The notes beneath the pieces were generated by a model. It was not told the DNA's origin, did not search any database, and saw nothing but the letters and a program-made list of their open reading frames with translations. Below are positions 8,460 to 17,341 of a stretch of 48,347 nt of DNA, piece after piece (positions within the stretch are counted from its first letter, which is position 1; every line of letters begins with the position of its first letter). The stretch lies in IMG/VR virus record IMGVR_UViG_3300025525_000047, positions 1 through 48,347 of that record. One strand, given 5' to 3'. Both the position numbers and the translations under genes were made by a program. This stretch comes from a virus.

Positions 8460-11400
8460 TTAACTTCCTCCGCTAGCTCTGTTTCGTAATACTGAATTGT
8501 TTTGATTGGATTGAATCAAATCGTAGATTCTTTTGATATACAGATTGTTTCTTGTATTGTATTCAATCTTAGAAAGTTCAAGAAGTTGGTTGTCCATCAA
8601 AGTCAATGCATGCGCTTGGTTTATTCTGATAGCATTCATTTGGCCTGCCAGGATACCGGCTGTCGGTTCAGTAATACCTTTGATGTTGCCGGAAAGTGTA
8701 GTGTTATTAGCATCATTGATATCAGGAAATACTCTTTCAATAAAGGACATTGCATTTTCCCAAAATTCATTTCCAGCCTCCCCAACATCTTGCAGCCCCA
8801 TCATCAACTGAGCCATCCATGATTCAGAGTTCATTCCACCTCCCATGATACCTCTTGAGAATTCCTCAAGCCATGAGTTCAGCATAGGTTCAAGCACCCT
8901 CATCTTCAATCCCTGAAGGATTGCTTTTTTCATTAAACTTTCGAAACTGTCAGCAAAATCAACTGTCATGGTTTTGCCCTCTTCAAACATTTGGGCAATT
9001 TCATCTACCAAGGCACTGGATGTAGTGCCAGTGATATATTCCTGATATTCCTTCTGAAGGTCATTTAACCTTTTTGTGCCATCTTCAATCAGATTGATAT
9101 ACTCAACTCCTAAATCGTATTGCTCCTGTGAAATAATGCCGTCTGCAAGCGCCTTGCTTAAAGCTCCCAGACTGTCAGAAACGCCTGTCATTTGTTTAAT
9201 AACATCAAGCGGTATCTGAATATTAATTTCTTTTGGAGTCTTCTGGAGCGAAAACAATAATCCTTGGAGTTGCTTTTGCGCTTCTTTAATTGATTCGGTT
9301 AATACACTTGCTTTCGGAGAAAATGACTGACCGGTGGGCATATTTTCTAAAAGCTCTAACTGTTTCGAAAGTTTCTCATTCAGTTCATCAATTAGAAATC
9401 CAACTTTTGTATTGTATTCGAGCCGGGCCTGTTCAATATCTGCAATTCGTCTCTGCGTTCCCCACTGCTTGTCCAAAGCGTCTGAAACAGTATAGAATAT
9501 ACCGGCAATAGAAGTAAAACCAGCAAGACCAGAAGCGAAATCAATGTCATACTTCTTTGTGCCACTTGTACTTGTTACACCTTTAAAAGCCTTATTCAAT
9601 TCTCTGGTAGCATTTCCAAGTTCACCAACAACTGAGCTAACAGCAGCGGCCATCTGAGCGAATCCGCTATTTGCATCGGAGGTCAGGGAAACAATTTTAT
9701 CAAGTGAGTATGCAGCCGAAATTAACCCTTCACTAAGGTTTTCAACATCAGTATTTTTGATTTCAGCTTTGACATCCGAAATAAGACTTTTTATCAGCTT
9801 ATATGCCTCGCTTTGGCTATCAAGTACCTTAAGTTGATCTTCAAGTATATCAACATAATCAAGTGCTTCTTTTCGGGAAATCCTGCTTAAATCTCCGCTG
9901 AGTTTCTTATAAGCATCAAGACTTTCAGCTTCCTTTACTTTAATGTCGTCAAGGGTTTTAAGTCTTACTTTGTTTGCTTCATCAATTGCTTTCTGATAAT
10001 TTTCACCAAGGCTTTCAGGGTCAAGTTTTTTTAACGTTTCCTGATATTCCAGCTCTGCGTTTAACCTTTGCTGTGCATAATCCTGACTAGATTTCATCAG
10101 GTTCTGAAAGGTGCTTAATGAATCATTTACAAATTGCTTTTCTGCACTTGCAAGTTCCTCTAAAAGGAATTTTGATTTTTCAATTTCTTGCTCTGAACCT
10201 GCAAACTTTGAGGCTTTCTCAATTTCAGCCTTGATGAATTCAATGTAATCTACAACATCTTTGAAACCTTCTTTTGTATTTTCAATCTTCTTCTTAAAGG
10301 ACTCTACACTGGATTCCTCGCCAATCAAATCTGCCCGGCTAGCGATTAGAAGATTTAGGTTTTCAGTGTCTGATACTGACCTCTTTGTTTTATTTTCCAG
10401 TCTGGCTATTTCTGCATCAAGATATTCCAAGTAAGATTTACCACCTTTAATGAGGTTTTCAAACTGTTCATCAGCTGACTGTTGCCCGTACCTAGAAACC
10501 CAACGGTAGTAGTTTTCGTACATCTGCTGAATTTCTTTTAGCTTTTGGGAAAGGGTCTTCTTGTCTTCTTCAATTTTATTACTGAAATCTTCGTCTGGTT
10601 TCGTAGATAGGCTCATATTAAAGCCATCAATTATTTTCTGGTAAGTTTCGTCAATTATTTTCTTTTGCTTTTGAATCTCTGTGTAATTTGCAAGAAGCAA
10701 ATCAACATTGTTTCCATACGTAACAAAGATTCTTCTGCCTGCTTCATCAAATTTAGGATTGTTTCTTTCCTTAAGTATTTCATTAAAGTCATATCCGGCC
10801 TTATTAATTTCTTTTATGACCGCAAGCTCTCTTTCATACCAATATAGCTTTTCCTCATTTGAAGCTTTAATAGCCAGCGTCCTAATCATTTCCTCATTTG
10901 AGGCTTTTTGAGCTTTCTCAATATCCTCTAATACAGCCTTCTCAAGATTAAGGTTTGAGATATAAGTCCCATGAATTGATTCTAATTTCCGGATAGCTAC
11001 CGTCCTTTCCTCTGTGCCAGCAGTTGTTTTTTTCAACCTATCCCAAAGGACATTAGATTCAGAAACGGATTTTGAAACAGAGTCGTTAAACTCCTGCATT
11101 TTTTTTCCGCTTTCATCAATCGCTCTATTGTAGGCCCATAAACCTCCAACCAATGCTGTGATACCGGCTAAAGCAAGGCCGTATGGATTCGCTTTTTGCG
11201 CTATATTCAATAAATTCTGCTTGATTATAGCCAGATTTAAGGCAATTGTGTACTTACCCATTGCCACAGCATTGAGCATTACAGCTGCTTTGTAAGCTCC
11301 ATAAGTAGCAATGATAACTTTTAAAATATCTGCTACTTTCTGATAGTTTTCTACAACACTGATAGCAGTTCTGACTGTCCCTTCAATTGTTTCCTGATTA

Positions 11401-12167
11401 GCCCTGCCTATATCATTCAACATATTATCCCAGGCATCTCCAAGATTTGACCTCAGTCCGGCAATAGATTTGGATTGCTTTTCCATCATGTTACCAAACA
11501 TGCCTGTTTCATTAGTCAGATTAGCAATCACTTCTTGAAGTAAACCAAAATGAATTTCACCTTTTGTTGCCAGATCCATTACCTCAGCTTTTGACACTTT
11601 CAGAATTTTGCTCAATTCGTCAATGATCGGGATACCTCTTCCTGCAAACTGCATGAGGTCTTTTGTCATTAACTTTCCCTGAGTAGCTGAAGTTCCATAG
11701 AGATAAACAAGGTCGTTAAATGGAATTGATAGTCCGGCTGCAACATCTCCCAGCTGGCGCATGGTTGTAATGATATCATCTGCCGCGGTTCCGTATGCAA
11801 GCAGTTGTTTTGCTCCGGAGGCAACTCCCTTGAGGTCAAATGGGGTTGTTGTTGCAAATTGGACAACTTCGGCCATCAACTTATCAGAGAGGGCCTTGTT
11901 TTTCAGCATTGTTTCAAAAGAAATCTCTAGCTGCTGAAATTCGCCTCTTACATCTGCTACCTGCGTTACAAAACTGCTTAACTGGCCAGCGCTGAAATAT
12001 GCAGCCATGGCAACGCCAATATTTCTGAAAGTGTTGTCAATCCTTTGCCCCTCATGAACAGCAGCATCTCCCGTACCACGAATACGCCTTTGCATTTCAT
12101 CAAGCATCGCATTAAATTGACTGCCATCAATCGTAGCATCAAAATCTAAGGGGCCGTTTCCGTTCAT
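8460..12167 (-). CDS. Tail tape measure protein
   Basis: At 1235 residues this is the longest protein in the window. Residues about 60-260 match the tape-measure domain found in many phages (VADVRGEFQQLEISFETML, then TTPFDLKGVASGAKQLLAYG and the DLMQFAGRGIPIIDELSK block). A hydrophobic stretch at about 330-348 (PYGLALAGITALVGGLWAY) could insert into the host membrane on DNA injection. Long helical and coiled-coil regions fill residues about 350-1000. By the rule of thumb of 1.5 angstrom per residue the tail would be about 185 nm. The stop overlaps the Dit region by none, and the start overlaps the 3' end of the chaperone frame by 4 bases. Confidence 0.95.
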   Translation of the reverse strand: MNGNGPLDFDATIDGSQFNAMLDEMQRRIRGTGDAAVHEGQRIDNTFRNIGVAMAAYFSAGQLSSFVTQVADVRGEFQQLEISFETMLKNKALSDKLMAEVVQFATTTPFDLKGVASGAKQLLAYGTAADDIITTMRQLGDVAAGLSIPFNDLVYLYGTSATQGKLMTKDLMQFAGRGIPIIDELSKILKVSKAEVMDLATKGEIHFGLLQEVIANLTNETGMFGNMMEKQSKSIAGLRSNLGDAWDNMLNDIGRANQETIEGTVRTAISVVENYQKVADILKVIIATYGAYKAAVMLNAVAMGKYTIALNLAIIKQNLLNIAQKANPYGLALAGITALVGGLWAYNRAIDESGKKMQEFNDSVSKSVSESNVLWDRLKKTTAGTEERTVAIRKLESIHGTYISNLNLEKAVLEDIEKAQKASNEEMIRTLAIKASNEEKLYWYERELAVIKEINKAGYDFNEILKERNNPKFDEAGRRIFVTYGNNVDLLLANYTEIQKQKKIIDETYQKIIDGFNMSLSTKPDEDFSNKIEEDKKTLSQKLKEIQQMYENYYRWVSRYGQQSADEQFENLIKGGKSYLEYLDAEIARLENKTKRSVSDTENLNLLIASRADLIGEESSVESFKKKIENTKEGFKDVVDYIEFIKAEIEKASKFAGSEQEIEKSKFLLEELASAEKQFVNDSLSTFQNLMKSSQDYAQQRLNAELEYQETLKKLDPESLGENYQKAIDEANKVRLKTLDDIKVKEAESLDAYKKLSGDLSRISRKEALDYVDILEDQLKVLDSQSEAYKLIKSLISDVKAEIKNTDVENLSEGLISAAYSLDKIVSLTSDANSGFAQMAAAVSSVVGELGNATRELNKAFKGVTSTSGTKKYDIDFASGLAGFTSIAGIFYTVSDALDKQWGTQRRIADIEQARLEYNTKVGFLIDELNEKLSKQLELLENMPTGQSFSPKASVLTESIKEAQKQLQGLLFSLQKTPKEINIQIPLDVIKQMTGVSDSLGALSKALADGIISQEQYDLGVEYINLIEDGTKRLNDLQKEYQEYITGTTSSALVDEIAQMFEEGKTMTVDFADSFESLMKKAILQGLKMRVLEPMLNSWLEEFSRGIMGGGMNSESWMAQLMMGLQDVGEAGNEFWENAMSFIERVFPDINDANNTTLSGNIKGITEPTAGILAGQMNAIRINQAHALTLMDNQLLELSKIEYNTRNNLYIKRIYDLIQSNQNNSVLRNRASGGS

Positions 12168-12514
12168 TGCTTGAATCTTTTCATTAACTGATCAATTTCT
12201 TCAATTGTTTCTGGCTCTGGTATTATCCTGTCAGTTTCTTCTTCATCGGAGCTGTAGCGAGGGGCGTCAACTATCATCATTTGCAGGTTTACCCAGCTTA
12301 TTTTCCAGAGAATTTGCTCTAATGTCCAGCCTGTTGAAGTACACACGCTCCACAAGCTGCCCCAAAGGGTTTTTAAGCCTCTACCAGATCTTCCTTCGGC
12401 CTCATGAGTCTTAGGGTGTGAATCAATCTGATAGAATTTGTAAAAGACGCTGTATTGTTTACTATCAATACCATCCCCATGATTTGATACAGCTTGTCCG
12501 GCTTCAATGTCCAA
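12164..12514 (-). CDS. Tail assembly chaperone, downstream (T-like) frame
   Basis: This open frame overlaps the end of the upstream chaperone gene by 142 bases in the -1 frame and stops inside the tape measure start. The frame opens only with TTG at 12514, and its first in-frame ATG falls inside the conserved block, so a normal start is absent. The block TGWTLEQILWKISWVNLQMM..DAPRYSS is the recognisable part and matches the lambda-T-like part found before tape measure genes in Bacteroidota phages. Size, order and overlap fit a G/GT pair made by ribosomal frameshifting. Residues before about position 50 are probably not translated in this frame. No textbook slippery heptamer was found, so non-ATG initiation (TTG or GTG near 12340) remains possible. 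Confidence 0.7.
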   Translation of the reverse strand: MDIEAGQAVSNHGDGIDSKQYSVFYKFYQIDSHPKTHEAEGRSGRGLKTLWGSLWSVCTSTGWTLEQILWKISWVNLQMMIVDAPRYSSDEEETDRIIPEPETIEEIDQLMKRFKQ

Positions 12515-12819
12515 AGCAGATAATTTGCAAGAAGCCTTGAAAAGAGTTTAATCTTCAATCTGTTATTCAGAACAGCTATAGCAATTACAAGTGCAACCCT
12601 CTTAGCGTTTTCCGGGACAAGCATATAACTGCCTGCATAAGCAGAATCTTTAAGTTTTGACTCATCGATAGCAATCAGGGAGTAAATCTTACTCAAATGA
12701 AGGAGAGTGCCAAGATAGGACTGCCGTAAGTGAAGTTTTAATCTTCCGGCCTTGAATACCATACCTTCATTTAGCAGTGTCTGAATTGCTGTAAGCTCTG
12801 TATTAAAAGCATCTTTCAT
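12373..12819 (-). CDS. Tail assembly chaperone, upstream (G-like) protein
   Basis: A 148-residue mainly helical protein between the tail tube gene and the tape measure gene, the position of lambda gpG. It has a LLANYLLWTLKPDKLYQIMGMVL segment followed by SFTNSIRLIHTLRLMRP, a pattern I associate with the chaperone of Bacteroidota siphophages. The frame ends at TAA (12373-12375), and the continuing reading frame holds the T-like part. It should coat the tape measure protein during tail assembly and is absent from the finished virion. A terminator-like hairpin lies just upstream and may reduce its expression relative to the tail tube protein. Confidence 0.75.
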   Translation of the reverse strand: MKDAFNTELTAIQTLLNEGMVFKAGRLKLHLRQSYLGTLLHLSKIYSLIAIDESKLKDSAYAGSYMLVPENAKRVALVIAIAVLNNRLKIKLFSRLLANYLLWTLKPDKLYQIMGMVLIVNNTASFTNSIRLIHTLRLMRPKEDLVEA

Positions 12820-12831
12820 GGAATAGTTTTT

Positions 12832-12859
12832 AAAAAAGCACCCGGTTAAGAGTGCTTTT
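12832..12859 (-). terminator. Terminator-like hairpin between tail tube and chaperone genes
   Basis: On the minus strand an 8-base stem AAAAGCAC / GTGCTTTT encloses a 10-base loop and runs into six Ts. It sits in the 58-base gap after the major tail protein gene. As there is no promoter obvious downstream, partial termination is the likely effect: abundant tail tube mRNA and less chaperone and tape measure mRNA. This is inference from the hairpin alone. Confidence 0.65.
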
Positions 12860-12877
12860 GAGTTTCAGCATCTGGTT

Positions 12878-13384
12878 TTAAGCTGCTACAGTGACATAGC
12901 TAAATGGTGCTGTGTCAGCTTTTGTAGGCTGCATCACAACACAGGTAACCGTCGCCTTGAAAACATCCTTTTTGGTAAAATTGATGTTTAGTTTTGCGGT
13001 AACCTTTACGCGAGGAAACGACCATTTGATGTTATTTTTTGTAATAATTTCAAGTGATTGTTCTATAGCAGGAGTAACAACAGGACCATTGTATGTTTCT
13101 GCTGCTCCTGTTCCGCTAGCAGTTCCACCAAATACACGAGCGATGTTTGCAGGTGACATATCAAATATGTCAAAAACAACTTTCATTTCTCCCTGAGTAT
13201 TCCAGGTGTGAACCGGCAAATCAGCTTCCTCAATTGTAATCTCTCCTTTTTCACCATCCTCCATTGTTAATGTTGCAGAACCTTCGAGCGTGCCACCAAG
13301 ATCGGTGAGAGATGTTCCCATTCCACCATCTCCAGCAACCGCTCCCATTTTTAGGCTTTTCAGCCCGTAGTGTACTTTATCCAT
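12878..13384 (-). CDS. Major tail (tube) protein
   Basis: A 168-residue protein with strong alternation of strands and glycine or threonine turns. It begins VHYGLKSLKMG and ends FSYVTVAA, with a central DIFDMSPANIARVFGG helix that resembles the tail-tube fold. It lies between the tail terminator-like gene and the chaperone pair, the classic position for the tube protein. It should polymerise as hexameric rings around the tape measure protein. The terminator-like hairpin right after it fits the need for hundreds of copies. The family is assigned by order, size and fold pattern. Confidence 0.8.
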   Translation of the reverse strand: MDKVHYGLKSLKMGAVAGDGGMGTSLTDLGGTLEGSATLTMEDGEKGEITIEEADLPVHTWNTQGEMKVVFDIFDMSPANIARVFGGTASGTGAAETYNGPVVTPAIEQSLEIITKNNIKWSFPRVKVTAKLNINFTKKDVFKATVTCVVMQPTKADTAPFSYVTVAA

Positions 13385-13389
13385 TTTAT

Positions 13390-13797
13390 TTAAATGTTTG
13401 TGAATATGAATGTTAATCTAATGTTTGAATAATATTCGTTTCCAGATTCATTAGCTAATACAGCCTGATTGGTTACGAAATAATGAAATGTCGCTTCGGC
13501 CACATTTTCCAGCTTACTTATTACCAAGTCCGAAATTTGCTTTATACGGACTGTATCTGGCATCTTTGTTTCCTGGCCTTTTACTTTGACAATCAAGTTC
13601 GGTACGTAACAGTTTACATTTACCACACACTCCTGAGGGATTGTCTCAGTAATTGGAAGGGCATTGATAACAATATCTTCTTTTACAGAGTTGAAAGGTC
13701 GCTGAAGCTTGTAAATCTCACCTGAAATTGCTGTTGTAATCTGTTGTGTAGCGAGTCGCTTCCAGATTGCATCAATAGCCTCAAAGTTTGTTTTCAT
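13390..13797 (-). CDS. Tail terminator / completion protein (gpU or DUF3168-like)
   Basis: A 135-residue protein that starts with a helix (FEAIDAIWKRLAT) and then a short loop with strand pairs, ending with a YYSNIRLTFIFTN strand. This is the arrangement of the small tail-terminator family that caps the tail tube. It is encoded just upstream of the tube protein and 4 bases overlapped by the gp10-like gene, as in many siphoviruses. Similarity is by layout rather than by a signature motif. Confidence 0.65.
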   Translation of the reverse strand: MKTNFEAIDAIWKRLATQQITTAISGEIYKLQRPFNSVKEDIVINALPITETIPQECVVNVNCYVPNLIVKVKGQETKMPDTVRIKQISDLVISKLENVAEATFHYFVTNQAVLANESGNEYYSNIRLTFIFTNI

Positions 13798-14270
13798 AGC
13801 TTCATCCTTTTTATTTGTTCCCTGAGCTTTCTTAATTCTTTGGGTATCTCTTCGTTTGCAAGATATTCAGTGGTAGTAAGAACATCTTTTCCTCGGCTTT
13901 CAACAGCAAAGGCATAATCCATTCCTGCCACAACAATCAAGACATACCCAACTGGATGTTTCAAGGCAATAGATATTGCATGATTAAGCCCTACACTTTT
14001 GCCATCAATTATACTGGCAACAGGTCCTTGAATTTCATCAAAATCTGACTTAAGAACAATGCCATCCTTAACTATGATATATCCAGTACTTGATCTTAGG
14101 TTACCTGTCTGATCGGTATAACCAATATCAGCTGTAATTGACCGGGCATAGTTAACAAGCTTCTCCCCTATAAAAGAAAGTCTAAAGAAAATAGCCCTGT
14201 CGATGCGTACTTTAACAGCATTCATCCGGGCCTTAAGCTCGCTTAAATTGCCTTTGTTTCTTATAGCCAT
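13794..14270 (-). CDS. HK97 gp10-like head-tail joining / tail completion protein
   Basis: A 158-residue protein with an N-terminal helical region (LKARMNAVKVRIDRAIFFRLSFIGEKLVNYARS) followed by DIGYTDQTGNLRSSTGYIIV, which is the hallmark stretch of the gp10-like family (Y-x-x-x-TGNLR-x-S). Later GYVLIVVAGMDYAFAVESRG matches the family's second conserved part. It should sit at the neck and connect the tail terminator with the head-closure protein. Its C-terminus overlaps the terminator gene start by 4 bases. Confidence 0.85.
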   Translation of the reverse strand: MAIRNKGNLSELKARMNAVKVRIDRAIFFRLSFIGEKLVNYARSITADIGYTDQTGNLRSSTGYIIVKDGIVLKSDFDEIQGPVASIIDGKSVGLNHAISIALKHPVGYVLIVVAGMDYAFAVESRGKDVLTTTEYLANEEIPKELRKLREQIKRMKL

Positions 14271-14581
14271 ATCCGACAGTTGTATCGATCTTTTGAAAAC
14301 CTAAGAACTGTACCCCTGATTCTTAAAGCACCCTGCACATCCTTTACCTCAACAAGATCTCCTGCATTGAGATTCGGACAATCCTGGGGGGCGTAAACCA
14401 ATGAAGTATATTCAACATGCGAACCTTCTCCATTTGTCACTTTGCGCCCGGAACTGTTTGATTCATCTCTGCAATAGCAACCAAAAACAAGATCAACAAC
14501 CTTCGGAATGAAGTTGCCTGACTCGTCTCTGCTGCTGTCACCGGTGATGCTCGAGAAATAAAGTTTGTTATGGTACCTCAT
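14261..14581 (-). CDS. Head-closure / head-tail connector protein
   Basis: I place the start at the ATG at 14581, which begins RYHNKLYFSS and lies one base after the TAA of the upstream gene. The longer open frame up to 14659 only reads the upstream gene out of frame. The product has about 106 residues and looks like a small beta-barrel: DLVEVKDVQGALRIRGTVLRFSKD resembles the SH3-like stopper of siphovirus head-closure proteins. The order connector - closure - gp10-like - terminator - tube supports the role. The exact family is uncertain. Confidence 0.7.
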   Translation of the reverse strand: MRYHNKLYFSSITGDSSRDESGNFIPKVVDLVFGCYCRDESNSSGRKVTNGEGSHVEYTSLVYAPQDCPNLNAGDLVEVKDVQGALRIRGTVLRFSKDRYNCRIWL

Positions 14582-14582
14582 T

Positions 14583-14897
14583 TTACCAGAGTTTTGAACC
14601 ATCAGAGATAGTAACCTGAGAAATGTATCCGGAAGCATCAATACCGGCAATCTCGGCAAGGGTTTTAATTCTTGCTTTCAAACCCTCCTTATCAAAGGCT
14701 TGAGAAAATGAACCCTCACCTTCAGATCTCAGGGAGAGATATCGAGAAAGAACCTCAACAGCGGCTTTAGCAATCTTAGTTTTTGATGAGTATTCTGAGT
14801 CAGGACTTATCAAATTATCTGCTAAGGCTTTTTCTGCAACCCTCTTTGAAATCGTGAATGGTTCACATTCTGCTATTAATGCTTCCAGATTTGTCAT
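14583..14897 (-). CDS. Head-tail connector (adaptor) protein
   Basis: The start is taken at the ATG at 14897 (TNLEALIAECEPF), just after the stop of the capsid gene; upstream codons in this frame overlap the capsid gene. The protein of about 104 residues is helical, with a DNLISPDSEYSSKTKIAKAAVEVLSRYL stretch typical of the small adaptor that docks under the portal (gp6/gp15-like). It is commonly found directly after the capsid gene in Bacteroidota phages. Assignment is by size, helicity and place. Confidence 0.7.
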   Translation of the reverse strand: MTNLEALIAECEPFTISKRVAEKALADNLISPDSEYSSKTKIAKAAVEVLSRYLSLRSEGEGSFSQAFDKEGLKARIKTLAEIAGIDASGYISQVTISDGSKLW

Positions 14898-14898
14898 G

Positions 14899-16017
14899 TT
14901 ATTGAGCAGCTTCAGCAATATTGAGTGATGCAATACCGTCAATGGTTGTGAAGACAGGCATAGCACGACTAGAAGCCTGTGTCATCTCTGCAGATAACTC
15001 ATTCTTACTTTCACCTGTTCTCCATTGTGCAACCACGATGTTGCCTCTGTCATAAGTTGAGTAGGATACGTTTTCTTCCGGCATGATCTGGCTGTCCTCA
15101 AAGGCAGTCTTTACGATACCAAGCTTTCCAGAAGGAATGAAAACAACCCGGTTCTTGTTCCAAGGGTTAACCACAGTACGTTTGCCATCCACAAGCACGT
15201 TGTTTCGTTTATTAACAACCTCTATTACAGGCAATCCATACCTTTGGAATTGCTCATTCATATAAGGAATCATCAATGGCGTATTGAGCTTGTCAGTACC
15301 ATAGATAGCTTGTTTTACTGCTTTAAATCTGGCTAACAAAAGCAGGGTTTCATTGTCCATAAGCATCTTTTCAAACTCCACTTTACCTTTGTTGTCATTG
15401 ACAACTTTCGCCAGGTCAGCAAAAGGATCTGCCGTCAAAAGGTTTGCCTCATTCCAGATTGCTTTGACCTTTGACTTGTTTTCGTCCGGAAGCTCATAGT
15501 CGATCTGGAAACGTCGCCCATCAGGGTTATTAGTTTCATTGAAAATTACAACTCCATCATTACTGAGTGCAGTCAAAGTAATGAAGTCAAGACGGTCCTT
15601 AACGCCTTTCACTGCTTCAGCAACGTTGGCGAACATGGTGTCACGAAGCTTTTGCATTTTAGCAGTGTCAGAAATACGCTGTGTTTCCAGCATCTGAAGG
15701 AGTTCTCGGACTTTGCTAGCTTCCATTGGAAACTTATGTCCGATACGTGGAATAGAACCCTGGTAAGTACCAGCTCCATCGGAGCTTCTGAGTGGGGTTG
15801 CGGCATTGTCACCAATCACCGACGCGAGAACGGTGAGCTTAAAGCTTCCGATAATTTCGTTGAAGGTCAAGCCGTATTGTGGCGTATCCCAATCCATAAA
15901 CTGGTCTACATAGGCAGTTGCAAAAAGCTGTTTCTGTTTTTCACTTGCCTGGTCAAAGGTTAACTGTACCAATCTGGTAAGGTCACCAAAGGTTTCTGAA
16001 TTAAAAAATGATTTCAT
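14899..16017 (-). CDS. Major capsid protein
   Basis: A 372-residue protein in the right position, after scaffold and decoration genes. It has a long N-terminal arm (FGDLTRLVQLTFDQASEKQKQLF), a spine-helix-like region around 120-145 (RISDTAKMQKLRDTMFANVAEAV), and the later PWNKNRVVFIPSGKLGIVKTAF segment that is typical of capsid-E-like HK97-fold proteins. It would build the icosahedral shell. It has no proteolysis gene nearby, so maturation by a head protease is not indicated. The family call is firm as a major capsid; the exact subfamily is open. Confidence 0.9.
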   Translation of the reverse strand: MKSFFNSETFGDLTRLVQLTFDQASEKQKQLFATAYVDQFMDWDTPQYGLTFNEIIGSFKLTVLASVIGDNAATPLRSSDGAGTYQGSIPRIGHKFPMEASKVRELLQMLETQRISDTAKMQKLRDTMFANVAEAVKGVKDRLDFITLTALSNDGVVIFNETNNPDGRRFQIDYELPDENKSKVKAIWNEANLLTADPFADLAKVVNDNKGKVEFEKMLMDNETLLLLARFKAVKQAIYGTDKLNTPLMIPYMNEQFQRYGLPVIEVVNKRNNVLVDGKRTVVNPWNKNRVVFIPSGKLGIVKTAFEDSQIMPEENVSYSTYDRGNIVVAQWRTGESKNELSAEMTQASSRAMPVFTTIDGIASLNIAEAAQ

Positions 16018-16035
16018 GTGTAGAATCCTCCTGTT

Positions 16036-16653
16036 TTAGAGTGAATTGGAATAGCGTAAATGTGGGTTTACCGTAAGCATGTCGTTCGTCTTCAATGAAG
16101 CAGGAACAGGGAGAACCCTGCGAGCATACATTTCAGCATCTTTTGTGACATCAATTCCATTGATACCATCAACCACCTTTACAGATTTAATGACAGCAGC
16201 GTTGAATGTGGCAATAACAGCTGCTTCATCTGATACATTCTTGATCTCAGTGATAACATCACCTACTTCAAGATCAGGGATAGCGGCCGAAAGTGTAATA
16301 GTCCCTTCAGATACGGCTGCAACTGTGACCTCTACAAGCGGGGTAGCGGGTTCAGCAACAGCAGGGATGATATGAACCATATCGCCAGCAGCGAAGAGGT
16401 TTGAGAGATATTCGTCATGTTCAACTGAGATGATCTTTGCATCTTCAGTGTCAATTGCTGTTACCCTTGCAGATTTAAACAGCTTCACTTTCCGTGTTGA
16501 CTCATCGCAAACAGCGAGAGTTCCGGCAGGGATAATAGCACCAATGGCAAAGGTCTGTGCGCTGGTATCAAGTTCAAATCCACCCAACACAAGTGCTGGA
16601 GGATTAACAAAAACCGGCCGACTTCCGCCATAACTGTTTTTCTTAAAGTTCAT
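16036..16653 (-). CDS. Head decoration or head-fibre-like protein
   Basis: A 205-residue protein between scaffold and capsid. It starts NFKKNSYGGSRPVFVNPPALVLGG and has beta-rich modules (GDMVHIIPAVAEPATPLVEVTV, ATPL..GTITLSAAIPDLEVGDVI). Such beta-barrel repeats occur in capsid decoration (gpD/Soc-like) and head fibre proteins. It should bind the outside of the capsid lattice, probably in many copies. Role is from gene order plus composition. The short gap before it contains a triple near-repeat of GAATTTA without an evident function. Confidence 0.65.
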   Translation of the reverse strand: MNFKKNSYGGSRPVFVNPPALVLGGFELDTSAQTFAIGAIIPAGTLAVCDESTRKVKLFKSARVTAIDTEDAKIISVEHDEYLSNLFAAGDMVHIIPAVAEPATPLVEVTVAAVSEGTITLSAAIPDLEVGDVITEIKNVSDEAAVIATFNAAVIKSVKVVDGINGIDVTKDAEMYARRVLPVPASLKTNDMLTVNPHLRYSNSL

Positions 16654-16677
16654 TTTGAATGAATTTAGAATTTAGAA

Positions 16678-17310
16678 TTACTTTGATTTTTCCTCTACAG
16701 AATACTTGTCTACCAGATCTGAAGCCATTTGTTTAAGTGCTTCATCTTTGTTGACAAGGAATCCTGATTGTGCTTTGTTTGAAAGCCCTGCGGTAATCAT
16801 ATCCTGTTTGATCTCTGTCAAGAAGGTTGTGATTCCGGCCTCATCGAGGTTTTCCGGTAATATCACCCCCTTCATGCGCCATTCAGGGATTTCGAGTTCT
16901 TTCACTTTTGCTGCTACCTGAGCTGACTTAGTTTCCTTTGCTCTATCAGCCTTGAAACTTTGATTCTCCTTTTCAAGAGCTTCAAGCTTTTTGGCTTGAT
17001 CTTCCTTGAATACTTTAAACCATGCTGGTTCTTCAGGATCAGGTTTTGGCGGATCAGGATTTTGAGGGTCAGGATTTTTTTTCTTCAGCTCTTCCAGTTC
17101 GGTTTTCTTTTGAGCCAGTTCTGTGCGAACTTTATCAACATCGCCCTGAAATGCTTTTAGCAGCGAATCGACCCCGGCAGTAGCGGTTTCGATATCTTCT
17201 TCCTTCGTGACGGTTTTAGAAAGGTAATCGGCCACCCCGTCAAATGCCTTGTCACCAAACCCCAGATTAGCATATTTGGTTTTTAGTGCCTGTAAAATTT
17301 TCAGTTTCAT
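16678..17310 (-). CDS. Capsid scaffolding protein
   Basis: I choose the ATG at 17310 over a TTG two codons upstream. The product has 210 residues, is strongly charged and helical: a coiled-coil at about 60-80 (VRTELAQKKTELEELKKK), a proline-rich hinge (PDPQNPDPPKPDPEEP), and a second coiled-coil region after residue 95. A compact C-terminal part follows, ending EEKSK. This is the typical make-up of a siphovirus scaffold, which directs procapsid assembly and then leaves. It is the first gene of late operon B and lies just downstream of the late promoter candidate. Confidence 0.85.
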   Translation of the reverse strand: MKLKILQALKTKYANLGFGDKAFDGVADYLSKTVTKEEDIETATAGVDSLLKAFQGDVDKVRTELAQKKTELEELKKKNPDPQNPDPPKPDPEEPAWFKVFKEDQAKKLEALEKENQSFKADRAKETKSAQVAAKVKELEIPEWRMKGVILPENLDEAGITTFLTEIKQDMITAGLSNKAQSGFLVNKDEALKQMASDLVDKYSVEEKSK

Positions 17311-17341
17311 TTTCAACTAATTAGTTTGTCAATGTGAGGTT

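Noticed and set aside
14582-14659. Extra N-terminal residues of the connector gene up to 14659
   Set aside because: This part only reads the upstream connector gene out of frame; an ATG one base past that gene's stop gives a natural start.
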